From Comamonadaceae bacterium (lineage in GTDB: Bacteria; Pseudomonadota; Gammaproteobacteria; Burkholderiales; Burkholderiaceae_C): a DNA stretch of 50,175 bases. The stretch covers positions 1 through 50,175 of the forward strand of contig CANBYM010000007.1 of NCBI GenBank assembly GCA_947373605.1. Direction: 5' to 3'. The notes under the pieces are model-generated. The model worked only from the letters and a program-made list of their open reading frames with translations. It was not told where the DNA came from and searched no databases. Below, one piece after another: positions 24,686 to 35,896 of this stretch; the first letter of the stretch is position 1, and each line of letters opens with the position of its first letter. The translations under genes were made by a program, and so were the position numbers.

Positions 24686-26569
24686 TTAGGCGGCCAGGCG
24701 CTGTTCCAGTTTTTGTTTAGTCTCTTCGAGCTCTTTGGGTAAGTGGTAGGCAAGCTGTGTAAACAGCTCGGTGTGCAATGCGATCTCTTGCTTCCAGGCG
24801 CCTTTGTCCAAGCTGGTTACGCTGTTAAATTGCGCTTGGCTGAAGTCCAGACCTGTCCAGGTAATTTCCTGATAGGTTGGTGACACGCCAAATCCGGTGT
24901 CGGTACCTGCAGCGGTTCCTTCAATGCGGTCAATCATCCATTTCAGAACCCGCATATTTTCACCATAGCCTGGCCATACAAACTTGCCGTCATCGCCCTT
25001 GCGGAACCAATTGGTAGTGTAAATCCTTGGAAGTTTGGCGCCCGACTTGCTCAGCTTCTCACCCATGTTGAGCCAATGCTGAAAGTAATCGCTCATGTTG
25101 TAGCCCATGAAGGGCAGCATGGCAAACGGATCGCGGCGCACCACGCCTTGTTGACCGGCAGAGGCAGCGGTAGTCTCAGAGCCCATCGTGGCAGCCATGT
25201 ACACGCCTTCGCTCCAATTACGGGCTTCCGTAACCAACGGGACCGTCGTAGAGCGGCGTCCACCAAAGATAAAGGCGTCAATCGCCACTCCATCGGCATC
25301 GTCCCAAGCAGCATCCAGGGCCGGGTTGTTTGTGGCGGTAACGGTAAAACGGGCGTTCGGATGGGCAGCTTTCGCACCGGTTTCTTTTGCAATGGCCGGC
25401 GTCCAGTCATTGCCTTGCCAGTCGATCAGGTGCGCAGGCACGCCGCCGGTGTCCTTTTCCATTCCTTCCCACCATACATCGCCATCGTCAGTGAGCGCCA
25501 CGTTGGTGAAGATCACGTTCTTGTCCAAGCTTGCCATGCAATTGGGGTTGGTGTGGTAGTTGGTGCCAGGTGCAACGCCGAAATAGCCCGCTTCAGGGTT
25601 GATCGCATACAGCTTACCGTCAGTACCAGGCTTGATCCACGCTATGTCGTCACCAATGGTGGTGACTTTCCAACCTTCAAAAGCGGCGGGTGGAACCAGC
25701 ATAGAGAAATTGGTTTTGCCACATGCGCTGGGGAATGCGGCTGCTACGTGGTATTTTTTACCTTGCGGATTGGTTACACCCAGGATGAGCATATGCTCGG
25801 CCAACCAACCCTGGTCGCGTCCCATGTTGGAGGCGATGCGCAATGCAAAGCACTTTTTGCCCAGCAAAGCATTGCCGCCATAGCCCGAGCCATAAGACCA
25901 AATCTCACGAGTCTCGGGGTAGTGAACGATATATTTAGTCTTGCTGCAGGGCCATGTCACGTCTGCCTGCCCGGCTTCCAGCGGCGCACCAACGGTGTGT
26001 ACGCATGGCACAAAAGCGCCGTCAACTCCGAGCACGTCATAAACAGCTTTGCCCATGCGCGTCATGATGCGCTGGTTGACTGCCACATAGGCGCTGTCTG
26101 ACAGTTCGATGCCGATGTGGGCAATATGCGAACCCAGCGGGCCCATGGAGAACGGAACCACGTACATGGTGCGGCCCTTCATGCAGCCGTCAAATAAGGC
26201 CTTCTCGCCATTCTTGCCACTTTGCAGAAGCTGACGCATTTCAACGGGCGCCATCCAGTTGTTGGTGGGGCCGGCGTTTTCCTTTTTTTCGCTGCAAATA
26301 AAAGTGCGATCTTCTACGCGGGCAACGTCGCTGGGATCAGAGCAAGCCAGAAAGCTATTGGGGCGTTTGGCAGGGTTGAGCCTTTTGAAGGTGCCGGCAT
26401 CGACCAACTGTTGGCAAAGACGTTGGTATTCTTCTTCAGAGCCATCACACCAGTAAATGGCTTCAGGTTTGCACAAGGCGACCATGTCGGCCACCCAGGC
26501 GATCAACTTCGCGTTTTTGACATAGCTGGGTGTGTTCAGCTTGAGTCCTTGCATTACCGGTGAGTTCAT
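24686..26569 (-). CDS. pckG: Phosphoenolpyruvate carboxykinase (GTP)
   Basis: 627 residues from ATG 26569, with AGGAG about eight bases upstream; the open frame begins 33 codons earlier without support. It is GTP-type by sequence: the kinase-1a loop with its cysteine reads F-P-S-A-C-G-K-T-N, the catalytic region I-G-D-D-I-A-W-I follows, and S-M-G-P-L-G-S and the F-I-F-G-G-R-R block are present. The enzyme makes phosphoenolpyruvate from oxaloacetate for gluconeogenesis in the cytoplasm. The gene stands alone with a long 5' region and a shared terminator, so it probably forms its own transcript. Length is normal for the family. Confidence 0.96.
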   Translation of the reverse strand: MNSPVMQGLKLNTPSYVKNAKLIAWVADMVALCKPEAIYWCDGSEEEYQRLCQQLVDAGTFKRLNPAKRPNSFLACSDPSDVARVEDRTFICSEKKENAGPTNNWMAPVEMRQLLQSGKNGEKALFDGCMKGRTMYVVPFSMGPLGSHIAHIGIELSDSAYVAVNQRIMTRMGKAVYDVLGVDGAFVPCVHTVGAPLEAGQADVTWPCSKTKYIVHYPETREIWSYGSGYGGNALLGKKCFALRIASNMGRDQGWLAEHMLILGVTNPQGKKYHVAAAFPSACGKTNFSMLVPPAAFEGWKVTTIGDDIAWIKPGTDGKLYAINPEAGYFGVAPGTNYHTNPNCMASLDKNVIFTNVALTDDGDVWWEGMEKDTGGVPAHLIDWQGNDWTPAIAKETGAKAAHPNARFTVTATNNPALDAAWDDADGVAIDAFIFGGRRSTTVPLVTEARNWSEGVYMAATMGSETTAASAGQQGVVRRDPFAMLPFMGYNMSDYFQHWLNMGEKLSKSGAKLPRIYTTNWFRKGDDGKFVWPGYGENMRVLKWMIDRIEGTAAGTDTGFGVSPTYQEITWTGLDFSQAQFNSVTSLDKGAWKQEIALHTELFTQLAYHLPKELEETKQKLEQRLAA

Positions 26570-26888
26570 AAAAAAGCTCCTAAGTTTGAAAATCGTCTTT
26601 TCAAAGCAAACACTGCGCGCACTTTGAAAAGGCTTTTCACCTGAGCAATCTGGAACTGGGGCGCCCATTTTATGAACCGGTACCGAAGTTACCTAGTAGT
26701 TACATACGAAAGTTATGCAATATATGCATGCCGTTATGTGTACAGGGTGAGATGTCGTGCAACCTGTTGCGGACGCGCCAAGCGCACGGAGAAAATGTGA
26801 CGTTCAGAACGGACGGTCACACAACAGCGTGATATGTAAAACAGCTTTACAAAAAGCGGGCTACTAGGGGGTCGCCCTTTGCCTTGCG
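26570..26888. promoter_or_regulatory. 319-base region upstream of pckG, no gene
   Basis: No convincing ORF is present. The region must hold the pckG promoter on the minus strand and the 3' end of the glutathione peroxidase transcript. A 15-base palindrome, ATGCA-ATATA-TGCAT, lies at 26715-26729, about 145 bases before the pckG start, and could be an operator. A weak terminator-like hairpin for the peroxidase gene (GGGC 26858-26861 with GCCC 26874-26877) is followed on the minus strand by GCTTTTTG. Confidence 0.45.
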
Positions 26889-27479
26889 CTATTTGGCGTT
26901 GAGGGCGCGCTGCATATCTGCAACGAGTTTAGGGTCGTCAGGCGAAGTGTTACTTGAATAACTGGCGATAACTTGCCCGTTGCGACCAATCAGGTATTTG
27001 TGAAAATTCCATTGTGGCGCTTTGCCAGTTGCCGCAGTAAGCTCTTTGAACAGTGGGTTGGCCGCTGCACCCGAGACGACTGACTTTTCAAACATCGGGA
27101 ACTTCACACCATACGTGTTGTAGCAAAAGTCCGCAATTTGTTTACTGTCGCCGGGCTCTTGTTTTCCAAAATCATTTGAAGGAAAGCCCAGCACAACCAG
27201 CCCTTTTGCGCTTTCAGTGGCATATAGCTTCTCAAGACCTTCGTATTGAGACGTAAAACCACAATAACTCGCCGTATTCACTACCAATACAACCTTGCCG
27301 CTGTACTGACAGAGGTTCTGCGGCTTTTCATCCTGCAGCCGAAGAAAGCTTTTTTGCAAAAGCCCTGAGCAGGCAGGCGTCACATTGGTATCCACTTGAG
27401 CGGCAACTGCAAGCGGTACTGTATAGGCAATCCCAATACCAATCAGCAGGGCGGATAGAAGTGCTTTTGTTTTGGCCAT
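26889..27479 (-). CDS. Exported glutathione peroxidase-family protein (cysteine type)
   Basis: 196 residues. A signal peptide (hydrophobic residues 6-25, ending A-V-A-A) sends it to the periplasm. The active-site block N-T-A-S-Y-C-G-F-T-S-Q-Y carries cysteine in place of selenocysteine. The blocks G-F-P-S-N-D-F-G-K-Q-E-P-G and W-N-F-H-K-Y-L-I-G supply the catalytic Gln and Trp. It reduces peroxides with a thiol donor, in practice often a thioredoxin-like partner. An export signal is less common than the cytoplasmic form. It lies nine bases downstream of a 46-residue membrane protein gene, on the same strand. Confidence 0.92.
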   Translation of the reverse strand: MAKTKALLSALLIGIGIAYTVPLAVAAQVDTNVTPACSGLLQKSFLRLQDEKPQNLCQYSGKVVLVVNTASYCGFTSQYEGLEKLYATESAKGLVVLGFPSNDFGKQEPGDSKQIADFCYNTYGVKFPMFEKSVVSGAAANPLFKELTAATGKAPQWNFHKYLIGRNGQVIASYSSNTSPDDPKLVADMQRALNAK

Positions 27480-27488
27480 TTCAGCCGC

Positions 27489-27629
27489 TCAGGCCATGAA
27501 AACAGCAATGAATGCCAGCAGGAAAATCAAAACGCCACCCGCTAAAGGAAGCACCAAGGGCATCATGGGGACAATCTCCTCCACGGGGTCGATATTGTGG
27601 GAATCGTTTTGGTGGGTTGGAGCGGACAT
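27489..27629 (-). CDS. 46-residue single-helix membrane protein
   Basis: ATG 27629 with AGAGG eight bases upstream opens a 46-codon frame ending at TGA 27489-27491. The protein has a polar, acidic N-terminal half (starting M-S-A-P-T-H-Q-N-D) and one transmembrane helix, L-P-L-A-G-G-V-L-I-F-L-L-A-F-I-A-V-F. The peroxidase gene starts nine bases later, so they are probably one operon. Function unknown. Confidence 0.68.
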   Translation of the reverse strand: MSAPTHQNDSHNIDPVEEIVPMMPLVLPLAGGVLIFLLAFIAVFMA

Positions 27630-27713
27630 GGAGGGCCTCTAAGTTTCAGTAAATGTTAATTTTAGCTACAGCCGGGTGAAGCGTGGGTAAATGGACGTCA
27701 TTCTCCACACGCC

Positions 27714-28124
27714 ATGTCAACCGATTCCATGTCTGGCGCGTCATTACACCTACCGGATGCGCTGGAATCGTCGTTGGTAGGGTTCAAGGGAAACTTTGGC
27801 GCGCATCTCATGCAACTAAATACTGTATATATGCACAGAGACACAATTCAAGTTCCCGAAAAAGGTACTTACAAGTGGCAATTGTTCAATTACTGGTCTG
27901 ACGAATTCCGTCAAACGCAGGCAGACCATTCGGCCTACATTGCGTTAAATTTTGCCGGTGCACTGGATGCATGCCGCAGCAAGTTAAACAATCTTATTCA
28001 ACACCATCATCAGCAGGCCAGCAAATCAGCAGCCCGCGAACGGCATAACCGGGCCATTGCGCGTTTGCAAAATACGATGACTGGCGCGGCCATGGCGTAC
28101 GAAAACGGTTTTCGCCAGCATTAA
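27714..28124 (+). CDS. Hypothetical soluble protein
   Basis: 136 residues with no signal peptide or membrane segment. The middle has an aromatic stretch (Y-K-W-Q-L-F-N-Y-W) and the C-terminal half is helical and basic with a histidine run (H-H-H-Q-Q). An in-frame ATG at 27729 is an alternative start; neither has a strong ribosome binding site. The 3' end overlaps the convergent recQ stop by four bases. I do not recognise the family. The conserved-looking aromatic core suggests a real protein rather than a chance frame. Confidence 0.6.
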   Translation: MSTDSMSGASLHLPDALESSLVGFKGNFGAHLMQLNTVYMHRDTIQVPEKGTYKWQLFNYWSDEFRQTQADHSAYIALNFAGALDACRSKLNNLIQHHHQQASKSAARERHNRAIARLQNTMTGAAMAYENGFRQH

Positions 28125-29968
28125 TTCACGCCCACTACGCGCAACACTTCTTGCGCGTAGGCCTCAAGCTTTTTAGCGCCCATGCCGCTGATACCCTGCA
28201 AGTCATCCAAACTTTGCGGTGCCTTTTGTGCGATGGTTGCCAATGTGGCGTCATGAAAAATTACGTAAGCCGGTAAATTGTGTTCTCTTGCGACCTCCGC
28301 ACGCCAGGCTTTCAGAGCGGAATAACGAAGTAAGGCGTCGCTATCCAGGCTGACCGGCGCCTTTACCAAGGCACCCAGACGCGCAGCACGCTTAGGCTTC
28401 TTGTCTGCTGCATTGGAAGCCGACTCTCTAAGTCGAACCGATACTTCACCCCGAAGCACTGCCCGCGAAGACTCCGTCAAGCGCAAGGTATTGAACGCCT
28501 GCACATCCACCTCTACCGCTCCCATTGCAATGAGTTGCCGCAGCACGCCGCGCAATTGCAATTCAGTAAAGTTGCTCCCAATGCCAAAGGTGCTGAGTGT
28601 TTGGTGACCGTGCTGGGTGACCTTTTCGGTGGCTTTGCCACGAACAATGTCCATCAGGTGGCCGGCGCCAAAACTTGTATCTCCTGTTTGCGATATCCGG
28701 TAGATGGTGCTGAGCAGCTTTCTTGCCGCATCGGTACCATCCCAAATTGCAGGAGGAAGCAGGCAATTGTCGCAATTGCCGCAGGGCTCTCCGGACTGAC
28801 CGAAATAGGACAACAAACGCACGCGCCGGCAGTCAGTTGCTTCGGCCAGCCCAAGCAGTGCGTCAAGTTTTCCACGCATAACTTGCTTGAACTCCTCGCC
28901 CGCCGGACTTTCGTCAATCATGCGCCGTTGGTTGACCACATCTTGCAAGCCATAGCACATCCATGCGTTGGCAGGCAGCCCATCGCGCCCAGCCCGCCCG
29001 GTTTCCTGATAGTAGCCCTCAATGTTCTTGGGCATATCCAGGTGTGCCACAAACCGGACATCCGGCTTATCAATGCCCATACCGAAGGCAATGGTCGCGA
29101 CCATTACAACGCCCTCCTCGCGCAAAAAGCGGTCCTGGTGGCGCTGGCGTAGCTTGGTGTCCAGTCCTGCGTGGTACGGCAGCGCATTGACGCCAGCGTT
29201 TGAAAGTGTCTTCGCAATATCCTCAACTTTTCTGCGTGACTGGCAGTAAACAACACCCGCATCACCATCATGCTCACGCTCAATAAAACGCAGTAATTGC
29301 AACGTGCTATCGCGCTTTTCCACAATCGTGTAACGGATGTTGGGCCTATCGAAACTGCTGACAAAAGCGCGCGCTTCCTGCAGTTGCAAGCGTTCCAGAA
29401 TATCCGCGCGCGTCAGTTCATCTGCTGTCGCCGTGAGCGCAATTCGGGGCACACCTGCGAACCGCTCATGCAGCACACACAAGGCCCGGTACTCGGGCCT
29501 GAAATCATGGCCCCACTGACTTACGCAATGCGCCTCGTCAATCGCAAAAAGGCTAAGCTGCCCTTGGTCATATAAAGAATCAAGCTGGGCCAGGAATCGT
29601 GGCGTTGTAACCCGCTCAGGCGCAGCATAAAGCAAGGTAATTTCGCCCCGCAGGAAGCGCTGCTCAACAAGGTACGCCTCTTCACCGGACAAAGTCGAGT
29701 TCAAAAAGGCTGCTTTAACTCCCGCCTCGTGCAGCGCTCCCACCTGATCGTGCATGAGCGCAATCAGCGGGGAAATCACAATGGTTACGCCTTGCCCGGC
29801 CCGCTGGCGTGCAATCGCCGGAATTTGGTAACACAAACTTTTCCCACCACCGGTGGGCATGAGCACGAGGGCATCGCCCCCTTGAACCACATGCTCAACA
29901 ATGGACTGCTGCGGGCCGCGGTATTGGTCGTAGCCAAAAACATCACGAAGAATCTGCTGGTGTGACAA
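28121..29968 (-). CDS. recQ: ATP-dependent DNA helicase RecQ
   Basis: 615 residues, the usual RecQ length. Motif I is [12 protein letters not shown] and motif II is [17 protein letters not shown] with the RecQ aromatic loop. The second helicase lobe includes [10 protein letters not shown]. The zinc-binding cysteines of the RQC region are in [12 protein letters not shown]-terminal HRDC domain with [15 protein letters not shown] follows. It unwinds DNA 3' to 5' in RecF-type recombination and replication repair. A perfect 22-base palindrome lies 55 bases upstream. Confidence 0.96.
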   Translation of the reverse strand: MSHQQILRDVFGYDQYRGPQQSIVEHVVQGGDALVLMPTGGGKSLCYQIPAIARQRAGQGVTIVISPLIALMHDQVGALHEAGVKAAFLNSTLSGEEAYLVEQRFLRGEITLLYAAPERVTTPRFLAQLDSLYDQGQLSLFAIDEAHCVSQWGHDFRPEYRALCVLHERFAGVPRIALTATADELTRADILERLQLQEARAFVSSFDRPNIRYTIVEKRDSTLQLLRFIEREHDGDAGVVYCQSRRKVEDIAKTLSNAGVNALPYHAGLDTKLRQRHQDRFLREEGVVMVATIAFGMGIDKPDVRFVAHLDMPKNIEGYYQETGRAGRDGLPANAWMCYGLQDVVNQRRMIDESPAGEEFKQVMRGKLDALLGLAEATDCRRVRLLSYFGQSGEPCGNCDNCLLPPAIWDGTDAARKLLSTIYRISQTGDTSFGAGHLMDIVRGKATEKVTQHGHQTLSTFGIGSNFTELQLRGVLRQLIAMGAVEVDVQAFNTLRLTESSRAVLRGEVSVRLRESASNAADKKPKRAARLGALVKAPVSLDSDALLRYSALKAWRAEVAREHNLPAYVIFHDATLATIAQKAPQSLDDLQGISGMGAKKLEAYAQEVLRVVGVN

Positions 29969-30022
29969 ATGTGAAGACGCGATAACAGGGGGGTGAATTG
30001 TCGGTGTGCAGCAGGGCTAAGC

Positions 30023-30044
30023 GCGCGCTGAAATTTCAGCGCGC
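30023..30044. other. Perfect 22-base palindrome upstream of recQ
   Basis: GCGCGCTGAAA is followed directly by TTTCAGCGCGC. It lies between the stop of the cyclic-nucleotide-binding gene and the recQ start. No T-tract follows, so it may be an operator, a transcript-stabilising hairpin or a weak terminator. The core CTGAAATTTCAG does not fit a LexA box, which is CTGT-N8-ACAG. Confidence 0.5.
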
Positions 30045-30065
30045 CAATCTCACTGATCATGCCAG

Positions 30066-30683
30066 TTAGTCGATTTGGCTTTCGCCCTTTGACTCTACTT
30101 TTGGCGCAGCTCGCAAAGGCGCCGGTTCACTCATATGAGTCAACTCTTCACGCATGGCCGTAGCTAAACGGGCGTAAAGCTTTAGCTGGCGGTTGGTATC
30201 ACGCAGTCGTTCTGCGATGTTGGCAGACACGCCCAAAAGCAAACGGGCGGCCACGATGGGATCCTTCTGAATCATCGCCTCAATAGCCTCACGAGTCAAA
30301 ATGGCGCACCATACATCGGTACTCGCCGTGCACGAAGCAGAACGAGGCTCTTTATCAACGAGTCCAATTTCACCAATCAGGCTACCCGGTCCCAACACGC
30401 GAATCGTGACCGGTTCGGTGCGACTCACCGTGATGCGTTCCACCACCACATCGCCTTCGACAAGCAAAGCCATAAAACCGTTATCGCCCCCGTCACCTTC
30501 ACGTATAAAAGTGGTATTGGCCGGAAAAAAACGCGGCCTCATATAGCTCACAACTACCCGTGCTTCGGGCAAGGTCAAACTTGTCAGCGCTTCCGGTGCA
30601 GCCAATAGCCGCGCTGCATGCTCCGCACCAGATACACCGGAGCGGCCAGGCATTTGTTGAACGTTGTCTGTGCTTAAACTCAT
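30066..30683 (-). CDS. Stand-alone cyclic-nucleotide-binding domain protein
   Basis: 205 residues from ATG 30683, chosen because CAGGGA lies about nine bases upstream; the open frame extends to 30824. One cNMP-binding beta-roll covers about residues 48-150, with F-I-R-E-G-D-G-G-D-N-G-F-M-A-L-L-V-E-G-D-V-V-V and the phosphate cassette G-S-L-I-G-E-I-G-L-V-D-K-E-P-R-S-A-S. After helix C the protein ends in a charged tail, and no helix-turn-helix is visible. It therefore resembles Crp/Fnr proteins only in the sensor half and may act through protein contacts. It is divergent from the glycine-zipper gene and lies upstream of recQ. Confidence 0.82.
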   Translation of the reverse strand: MSLSTDNVQQMPGRSGVSGAEHAARLLAAPEALTSLTLPEARVVVSYMRPRFFPANTTFIREGDGGDNGFMALLVEGDVVVERITVSRTEPVTIRVLGPGSLIGEIGLVDKEPRSASCTASTDVWCAILTREAIEAMIQKDPIVAARLLLGVSANIAERLRDTNRQLKLYARLATAMREELTHMSEPAPLRAAPKVESKGESQID

Positions 30684-30913
30684 TTTTACTGTTCCCTGCA
30701 TGGAAAAGATTCGCAATTGCCGCCAATCGTAGCGTAGTACAAAGTTCGCGGCATTAATTGCCATTTTCACCGCAAATGACAAGTCGGCGCTGCAGATCGC
30801 TTTACGCGGTGTTACACATTCCAACGATTACGATGCAATATTGCGCAGGCGCGCGCGGCATACTCCGCGCTAATCGACGGTGGGTCATGTCGACCTGCAT
30901 AGGAAGGAACAAC

Positions 30914-31651
30914 ATGTCAGAGGCCAAATCAAATCAATATCTTTGGATAGCAGTTGGTGTTTTGGGGGTGGCAACCCTTGGACTCGGTGCTGAACTACTG
31001 GCAAGTCGCGCGAATGAGAGTGCCTCCCGGGAGCCGGTAGTGCTCTTGGCAGCCAACGAACCAGTGTCAGCAACAGCCGCAAATGCGCCAGCCAATGGAC
31101 CTGCCGCCAAAGACAGCTTAGATAGCCGCGAATCCGTGGTCACCAAATCTGCGGTCCAGCCTGCACTAACTCACAAGCCTGTTCATAAGCCATTAACGTC
31201 CACAACGGGCAAGGCTGCGTCCAACCCGGCCCCTGTGCACCAGGAAGCAAAGGCTTCGGTTGAGCCAGCATCCGCAAATAATCCGGTGTTCATACCCGAA
31301 CAAAAGCCACCGCTGATCATCTGCGGAGTATGTGGCACTGTGGAGTCCGTCACACCCCTAGAACGCGAGGCGGCGCAAGGCAGTGGCATCGGCGTCATTG
31401 CCGGTGCTGCTCTAGGCGGAATCGTGGGCAATCAATTTGGCGGTGGTGCGGGCAAAGACCTGGCAACCATTGCTGGCATGGCGGCGGGAGGATGGGCCGG
31501 CAATACGGTCGAGAAGAAGATAAAGAAGGAAACCCTCTTCGAAGTCAAAGTGCGTATGGAGGACGGCACCGTGCGTAAAGTTGAACAAAAGACATCCATT
31601 GGCGTAGGCGCCAAGGTGACAGTAGAGGGCGGCAAGTTAACACCCGCCTAA
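30914..31651 (+). CDS. Membrane-anchored glycine-zipper (SlyB/17-kDa-like) protein
   Basis: 245 residues from ATG 30914, preceded by AGGAAGG. A single N-terminal helix (Y-L-W-I-A-V-G-V-L-G-V-A-T-L-G-L-G) is followed by an Ala/Pro-rich linker of about 100 residues. The conserved block C-G-V-C-G-T-V-E-S-V comes next, then a glycine zipper (G-S-G-I-G-V-I-A-G-A-A-L-G-G-I-V-G-N-Q) and a C-terminal strand region with E-V-K-V-R-M-E-D-G-T. Relatives are usually outer-membrane lipoproteins. This one has no lipobox but an uncleaved-looking anchor, so it may span from the inner membrane. A stem-loop follows the stop. Confidence 0.8.
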   Translation: MSEAKSNQYLWIAVGVLGVATLGLGAELLASRANESASREPVVLLAANEPVSATAANAPANGPAAKDSLDSRESVVTKSAVQPALTHKPVHKPLTSTTGKAASNPAPVHQEAKASVEPASANNPVFIPEQKPPLIICGVCGTVESVTPLEREAAQGSGIGVIAGAALGGIVGNQFGGGAGKDLATIAGMAAGGWAGNTVEKKIKKETLFEVKVRMEDGTVRKVEQKTSIGVGAKVTVEGGKLTPA

Positions 31652-31665
31652 ACTCAAGACAAATA

Positions 31666-31684
31666 GGCCGCTGAAGATGCGGCC
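31666..31684 (+). other. Stem-loop between the glycine-zipper gene and mshE
   Basis: GGCCGC (31666-31671) pairs with GCGGCC (31679-31684). The nearest T-run (31697-31701) is twelve bases away, so termination would be weak. TATCAT at 31692-31697 could serve as a -10 element for mshE. Confidence 0.4.
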
Positions 31685-31723
31685 CCCGTGCTATCATTTT
31701 TGCGACTTGCAAAGGATTAGCGC

Positions 31724-33502
<1,779 letters not shown>

Positions 33503-33507
33503 GCACC

Positions 33508-34749
33508 ATGGCCCTTTATGCTTGGCGTGGACGCAATAACCGTGGCGAAGCGGTATCGGGCGAGATAGACGCTATGACCGAGGGTGGCGTTGCCGACCAA
33601 TTGGTCGCCATTGGAGTTGCTCCGATTTACATTGCCCCCACTGTCGCCAAAAAAGAAGAGGGCGACGGTGAATCATTCTTGCAGCGCATGAACCGCAAAC
33701 CCGTGGTGGTGGATGATTTGCTGCTCTTTTCCCGGCAGATGTATACCTTGAACAAAGCCGGCGTGCCCATCCTGCGCGCTTTTGCCGGACTGCAGGCCTC
33801 GGCCAGCAAACCGGCCATGGTGGATCTGTTCAAAGATATCCGATCCAGTCTGGACCAAGGCCGTGAACTTTCTGCCTCCATTGCCCGGCATCAGGAATTG
33901 TTTGGCGCCTTTTATGTGTCTATGATTCGGGTCGGTGAAATGACTGGCAAGCTCACCGAAGTGTTTTTACGCCTGACCGAGCATATGGAGTTTGAGCGCG
34001 ATGTGCGTGAGCGCATCAAGCAGGCCTTGCGCTATCCGACCTTTGTGATGATCGCGATGGCGGTTGCCATCATCATCCTCAATATTTTTGTGATTCCGGT
34101 ATTCGCCAAAGTGTTTGCCGGTTTTCATACTGAACTGCCGATCATTACGCGCGGGTTGCTGGGCTTTTCAGCCTGGATGATTGCCTGGTGGCCCCTGTTG
34201 CTGGCTGGCGCTTTTGGTGGTGCGATGTTGGTGCGCGGGTATGTGCGAACGCCCGAAGGCCGATATCGCTGGGACTCGCGCAAACTCAAGCTACCGATTG
34301 TGGGCGAAATTATTTTGAAAGCCACGCTGGCGCGCTTTGCACGCAGCTTTGCGCTGTCCAGTCAGGCAGGCGTGCCACTGGTGCAGGGCCTGACCGTGGT
34401 CGCGCAAACCGTGGACAACGCCTATATCGGTAGCCGCATTGAGCAAATGCGCGACGGCATTGAGCGCGGCGAAAGTATTTCGCGCTGTGCGGCTGCCACG
34501 GGCGTATTCACGCCAGTCGTACTGCAGATGATTAATGTGGGCGAAGAAACGGGCGAACTGGATAACTTGCTATTTGAAATAGCCGACATGTACGAGCGCG
34601 ACACGGACTACGCCATCAAAGGCTTGTCTGCCTCCATCGAACCCATACTGCTGGCCGTCATCGGCGCGCTGGTGTTGTTGCTGGCGCTCGGCGTATTCCT
34701 GCCTTTGTGGAATATGGGTCAGGCGGCCATGGGTAAGGGCGGGGGCTGA
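33508..34749 (+). CDS. mshG: MSHA biogenesis inner-membrane platform protein MshG
   Basis: 413 residues. It is a GspF/PilC-type platform protein with two T2SSF domains (about residues 68-190 and 270-395) and three transmembrane helices, including V-M-I-A-M-A-V-A-I-I-I-L-N-I-F-V-I-P-V-F and I-L-L-A-V-I-G-A-L-V-L-L-L-A-L-G. The duplicated G-x-x-L-x-x-G motifs (K-A-G-V-P-I-L-R-A, Q-A-G-V-P-L-V-Q-G) are present. It couples the ATPase to pilin insertion. It starts five bases after mshE. Confidence 0.93.
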   Translation: MALYAWRGRNNRGEAVSGEIDAMTEGGVADQLVAIGVAPIYIAPTVAKKEEGDGESFLQRMNRKPVVVDDLLLFSRQMYTLNKAGVPILRAFAGLQASASKPAMVDLFKDIRSSLDQGRELSASIARHQELFGAFYVSMIRVGEMTGKLTEVFLRLTEHMEFERDVRERIKQALRYPTFVMIAMAVAIIILNIFVIPVFAKVFAGFHTELPIITRGLLGFSAWMIAWWPLLLAGAFGGAMLVRGYVRTPEGRYRWDSRKLKLPIVGEIILKATLARFARSFALSSQAGVPLVQGLTVVAQTVDNAYIGSRIEQMRDGIERGESISRCAAATGVFTPVVLQMINVGEETGELDNLLFEIADMYERDTDYAIKGLSASIEPILLAVIGALVLLLALGVFLPLWNMGQAAMGKGGG

Positions 34750-34750
34750 C

Positions 34751-35254
34751 TTGGCAGCGAAGGGAGGCTTGGGTGCCAACTCGGTCTGGTCCGGCCGCTC
34801 GTTGGAATGGGCCATCTTGCTGGCTGTAATTTTGGTGCTTATTGGCAGCTATGGCCGCCAATCGCTTGCGCTCCAGTCGCAGGCGGAGGTGGCTAGCGTT
34901 CAATTGACGTTGGGCACCTTGCGCACATCTTTGGTAGTGGAACATTTGCAAAGACAGGCACGTGGAAGTGGCTCTGATGTTGTGCCAGTGCAGCGCAACC
35001 CATTCAAGGTGCTTGACGTGCCTCCTGTCAACTACGCGGGTGAGGTGAGCATGTCCGATATCGCCGGTGTTGCCCCGGGGAGTTGGGTGTTTGACCAGGA
35101 ATGCGTCTGCATCGGCTACCGTCCCCAAAATCACAATTGGCCAGAGTCCTCGACGGAGCCAGCAGCGTTGTGGTTCCGGGTGAGCCCGCCACCAGGGCCT
35201 TTGCAGTTAACGGCCTTGGAGCAGTATTTTTGGCATGGACAGACGGTCAATTAG
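34751..35254 (+). CDS. MshF-like bitopic inner-membrane protein
   Basis: 167 residues from a TTG start just after the mshG stop; TTG 34769 is an alternative. One transmembrane helix (W-A-I-L-L-A-V-I-L-V-L-I-G-S-Y) lies near residue 20, followed by a periplasmic domain ending in L-W-F-R-V-S. Sequence similarity to MshF is weak. The assignment rests on size, topology and the place between mshG and the major pilin gene, as in Vibrio. Confidence 0.6.
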   Translation: MAAKGGLGANSVWSGRSLEWAILLAVILVLIGSYGRQSLALQSQAEVASVQLTLGTLRTSLVVEHLQRQARGSGSDVVPVQRNPFKVLDVPPVNYAGEVSMSDIAGVAPGSWVFDQECVCIGYRPQNHNWPESSTEPAALWFRVSPPPGPLQLTALEQYFWHGQTVN

Positions 35255-35411
35255 TTATGAAAAGACAATCAAATCGAAGGCTTACCTAGAAAACTTAATG
35301 CACTTGGGCAAACAATTGTTCTAGAATTTGGATGGCTTATCCGAATTTCACGTTTTGTTCAAATTTACGGATGCGCACCAATTTTTCGAAAATAAATTGA
35401 AAGGTTTGCAT
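35255..35411 (+). promoter_or_regulatory. Leader region of the major pilin gene
   Basis: 157 AT-rich bases separate the MshF-like gene from mshA, unlike the tight spacing elsewhere in the locus. It holds a perfect AACAATTGTT palindrome at 35310-35319 and TAGAAT at 35322-35327, a possible -10 element, but no good -35. CTAGAA and TTCTAG flank this stretch as distant inverted repeats. A separate pilin promoter or mRNA leader is plausible. Confidence 0.4.
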
Positions 35412-35858
35412 ATGAAACAGTCTCAACGCGGTTTTACGCTTATTGAGTTGGTTATGGTTATCGTGATTTTGGGCGTACTTGCAGCAGTGGCGTTGCCGAA
35501 ATTTGTGGATTTGAGCTCAGACGCCAAATCGGCGGCGGTCCTTGGCGTGGCGGGTGGCTTGTCTTCAGAGGCGTCTATTAATTACGCGGGTTGTGCTGTG
35601 ACTGGGCAGGCCCTCACAACAAACAAATGTTCCACAGTAGCAAAGTGTTCGGATGTTGGAGGCCTCATGAATCCGCCAATAACGCTAGGTACAACCTGTA
35701 GCACCACGGCGTATTATTTGACGGCAGATACGGCAATTACCGGCACCGGATCGGCAAAGAATGGTGTGCCGCAGACTTGTACGCTGAACTATGGTGCAGG
35801 CTCGACCTGCGCATCTGCAGGCACGGCGACATTCACAGTCGTCGGTGCAGGAAATTAA
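35412..35858 (+). CDS. mshA: Major MSHA-type pilin
   Basis: 148 residues from ATG 35412, behind AAAGG. The prepilin leader is M-K-Q-S-Q-R-G, then the mature helix F-T-L-I-E-L-V-M-V-I-V-I-L-G-V with the required glutamate at position 5 and the Gly before the cut. The remainder is a small beta domain rich in Thr, Ala and Gly with six cysteines, which allows up to three disulfides. The first of several pilin-like genes and the closest to a typical MshA. Subunits are processed by a prepilin peptidase not encoded in this window. Confidence 0.9.
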   Translation: MKQSQRGFTLIELVMVIVILGVLAAVALPKFVDLSSDAKSAAVLGVAGGLSSEASINYAGCAVTGQALTTNKCSTVAKCSDVGGLMNPPITLGTTCSTTAYYLTADTAITGTGSAKNGVPQTCTLNYGAGSTCASAGTATFTVVGAGN

Positions 35859-35896
35859 GCGGACTACTTAAACTTGCCGCGGGCGAGCGCCACGCC

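Noticed and set aside
25076-26101. 341-codon plus-strand ORF
   Set aside because: Antisense to pckG, with no recognisable motif and no ribosome site.
30023-30044. Palindrome before recQ as a LexA (SOS) box
   Set aside because: The core CTGAAATTTCAG does not fit CTGT-N8-ACAG.
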